DNA of 64,000 bases from Xanthomonas bonasiae (lineage in GTDB: Bacteria > Pseudomonadota > Gammaproteobacteria > Xanthomonadales > Xanthomonadaceae): assembly GCF_017163705.1 (NCBI RefSeq), contig NZ_JAFIWB010000001.1, positions 248,001-312,000 of the forward strand, in the 5' to 3' direction. This document shows positions 63,375 through 64,000 of this stretch, piece after piece. A model generated the notes under the pieces. It saw only the letters and a list, made by a program, of their open reading frames with translations. It was not told the origin of the DNA and made no database searches. Made by a program: the position numbers and the translations under genes. Every line of letters starts with the position of its first letter. Position 1 is the stretch's first letter.

Positions 63375-64000
63375 ATGTCCGTACTCGGCCCCCTCGCCCC
63401 GCTGCGCGCCCATGCCGGCGAACGCCTGACCGCCGGCCTGGACGATGCCAGCATCGACCGCCTGGCCGCCTCGCACCCGCAGCTGGGCGCCGCGATCGAG
63501 GCCGCCGGCGCGGACCATGCGCGCCTGGCCGCGGAGTTCGCCGACCTGCTCGAACTGGACGAGGTCGAGCAGATCCGCACGCTGCAGGCCGGCTTCGTCA
63601 ATTTCTACGCCGACGACGCGGTGACCCCGTACGTGGCGCTGGCCGCGCGCGGGCCGTGGGTGGTCACGCTGAAGGGCGCGGTGCTGTACGACGCCGGCGG
63701 CTACGGCATGCTCGGCTTTGGCCACACCCCGGACGCGGTGCTGGAAGCGATGGCACGGCCGCAGGCGATGGCCAACGTGATGACCCCGAGCCTGTCGCAG
63801 CTGCGCTTCGACCGCGCGCTGCGCGCCGAGATCGGCCAGCAGCGCGGCGGCTGTCCGTACAGCAAGTTCATGTGCCTCAACTCCGGCTCCGAAGCGGTGG
63901 GCCTGGCCGCGCGCATCGCCGACATCAACGCCAAGCTGCAGACCGATCCGGGCGCGCGCCATGCCGGTGCCAGAATCAAGCGCATCGTGGTCAAGGGCAG
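63375..64000 (+). CDS. Class III PLP-dependent aminotransferase (3' end missing)
   Basis: The first 208 codons of a larger protein. An N-terminal extension (MSVLGPLAPLRAHAGERLTAGLDDAS ... FADLLELDEVEQIRTLQAGFVNFYADDAVTPYVALAARGP) precedes the aminotransferase fold: VLYDAGGYGMLGFGHTPDAV and CLNSGSEAVGLAARIAD, where the Ser-Gly-Ser loop binds PLP phosphate. The catalytic lysine lies beyond the window. Substrate unknown, possibly an omega-amino acid such as lysine or ornithine. ATG 63375 follows CAGGAGATC. Likely controlled by the divergent Lrp-type protein. Confidence 0.88.
   Translation, partial: MSVLGPLAPLRAHAGERLTAGLDDASIDRLAASHPQLGAAIEAAGADHARLAAEFADLLELDEVEQIRTLQAGFVNFYADDAVTPYVALAARGPWVVTLKGAVLYDAGGYGMLGFGHTPDAVLEAMARPQAMANVMTPSLSQLRFDRALRAEIGQQRGGCPYSKFMCLNSGSEAVGLAARIADINAKLQTDPGARHAGARIKRIVVKG

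Overview
The window looks like a chromosomal segment of a Xanthomonas species. The evidence is the very high GC content, the Xanthomonas-type arginine pathway (N-acetylornithine carbamoyltransferase, fused N-acetylglutamate kinase/synthase, deacetylase acting late), a lysine/alanine/proline-rich N-terminal extension on DksA, plant-cell-wall enzymes (GH95, GH43, pectinesterase), and three families of intergenic repeats. These repeats are heptamer arrays of the GGGACTC/GGGATTG type, ~155-bp palindromic elements, and REP-like hairpins with a GTAGGAGC core. The species cannot be fixed from this segment.

Layout. 1-2.2 kb: 3' part of a GH95 glycosidase. 2.3-14.9 kb (minus strand): a long arginine/proline cluster read argF' > argG > GNAT > argE' > argBA > GNAT > argC > argH > a BPL_N-like protein > yciI-like > proB > proA. 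In front of it lies a short leader ORF followed by an intrinsic terminator whose 5' arm can also pair with the end of the leader ORF. That is the geometry of a ribosome-mediated attenuator. 14.9-20.5 kb: a hypothetical envelope protein, cysS, sufE, an MFS exporter and an alpha/beta hydrolase. The cysS-sufE gap carries a tandem duplication.

21.1-31.2 kb (plus strand) is the most unusual region. It encodes an HlyD-type adaptor, a C39-peptidase ABC exporter (PCAT), a prolyl-hydroxylase-like protein with an altered metal triad, a secreted alpha/beta hydrolase, and a fusion of an orotate-phosphoribosyltransferase-like domain to a PQQ-type beta-propeller. Two double-glycine-leader proteins follow. 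They share an almost identical N-terminus (leader plus His/Lys-rich segment), then an acidic Gly-rich linker, and end in unrelated C-terminal domains: an M15-like peptidase and a phage-lysis-like 'NNP.IR' domain. Each is followed by a strong RNA hairpin and a small exported protein, a candidate immunity factor. A decayed copy of the 3' end of the propeller gene sits in front of the second toxin, which shows that the second cassette arose by duplication. I read the locus as a type-I-secreted, modular (polymorphic) antibacterial toxin system.

31.4-42.3 kb: dksA, yidD, a dihydroorotase, an M23 peptidase, a permuted NlpC-like hydrolase, a membrane diguanylate cyclase, and an ethanolamine-use operon (permease, eutB, eutC). 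42.9-55.7 kb: pectinesterase; a squalene/phytoene-synthase-like gene, gph, ubiG, mtaD and a TMEM175-type channel; divergent efp/epmB; GH43; a PhnD-like binding protein coupled to a GGDEF-EAL protein; trmJ. 55.8-64 kb: suhB, then queA > tgt > yajC > secD > secF on the minus strand, and an Lrp-type regulator divergent from a class III aminotransferase that runs off the window, with a perfect palindrome between them. No tRNA, rRNA, CRISPR array or intact insertion sequence was recognised.
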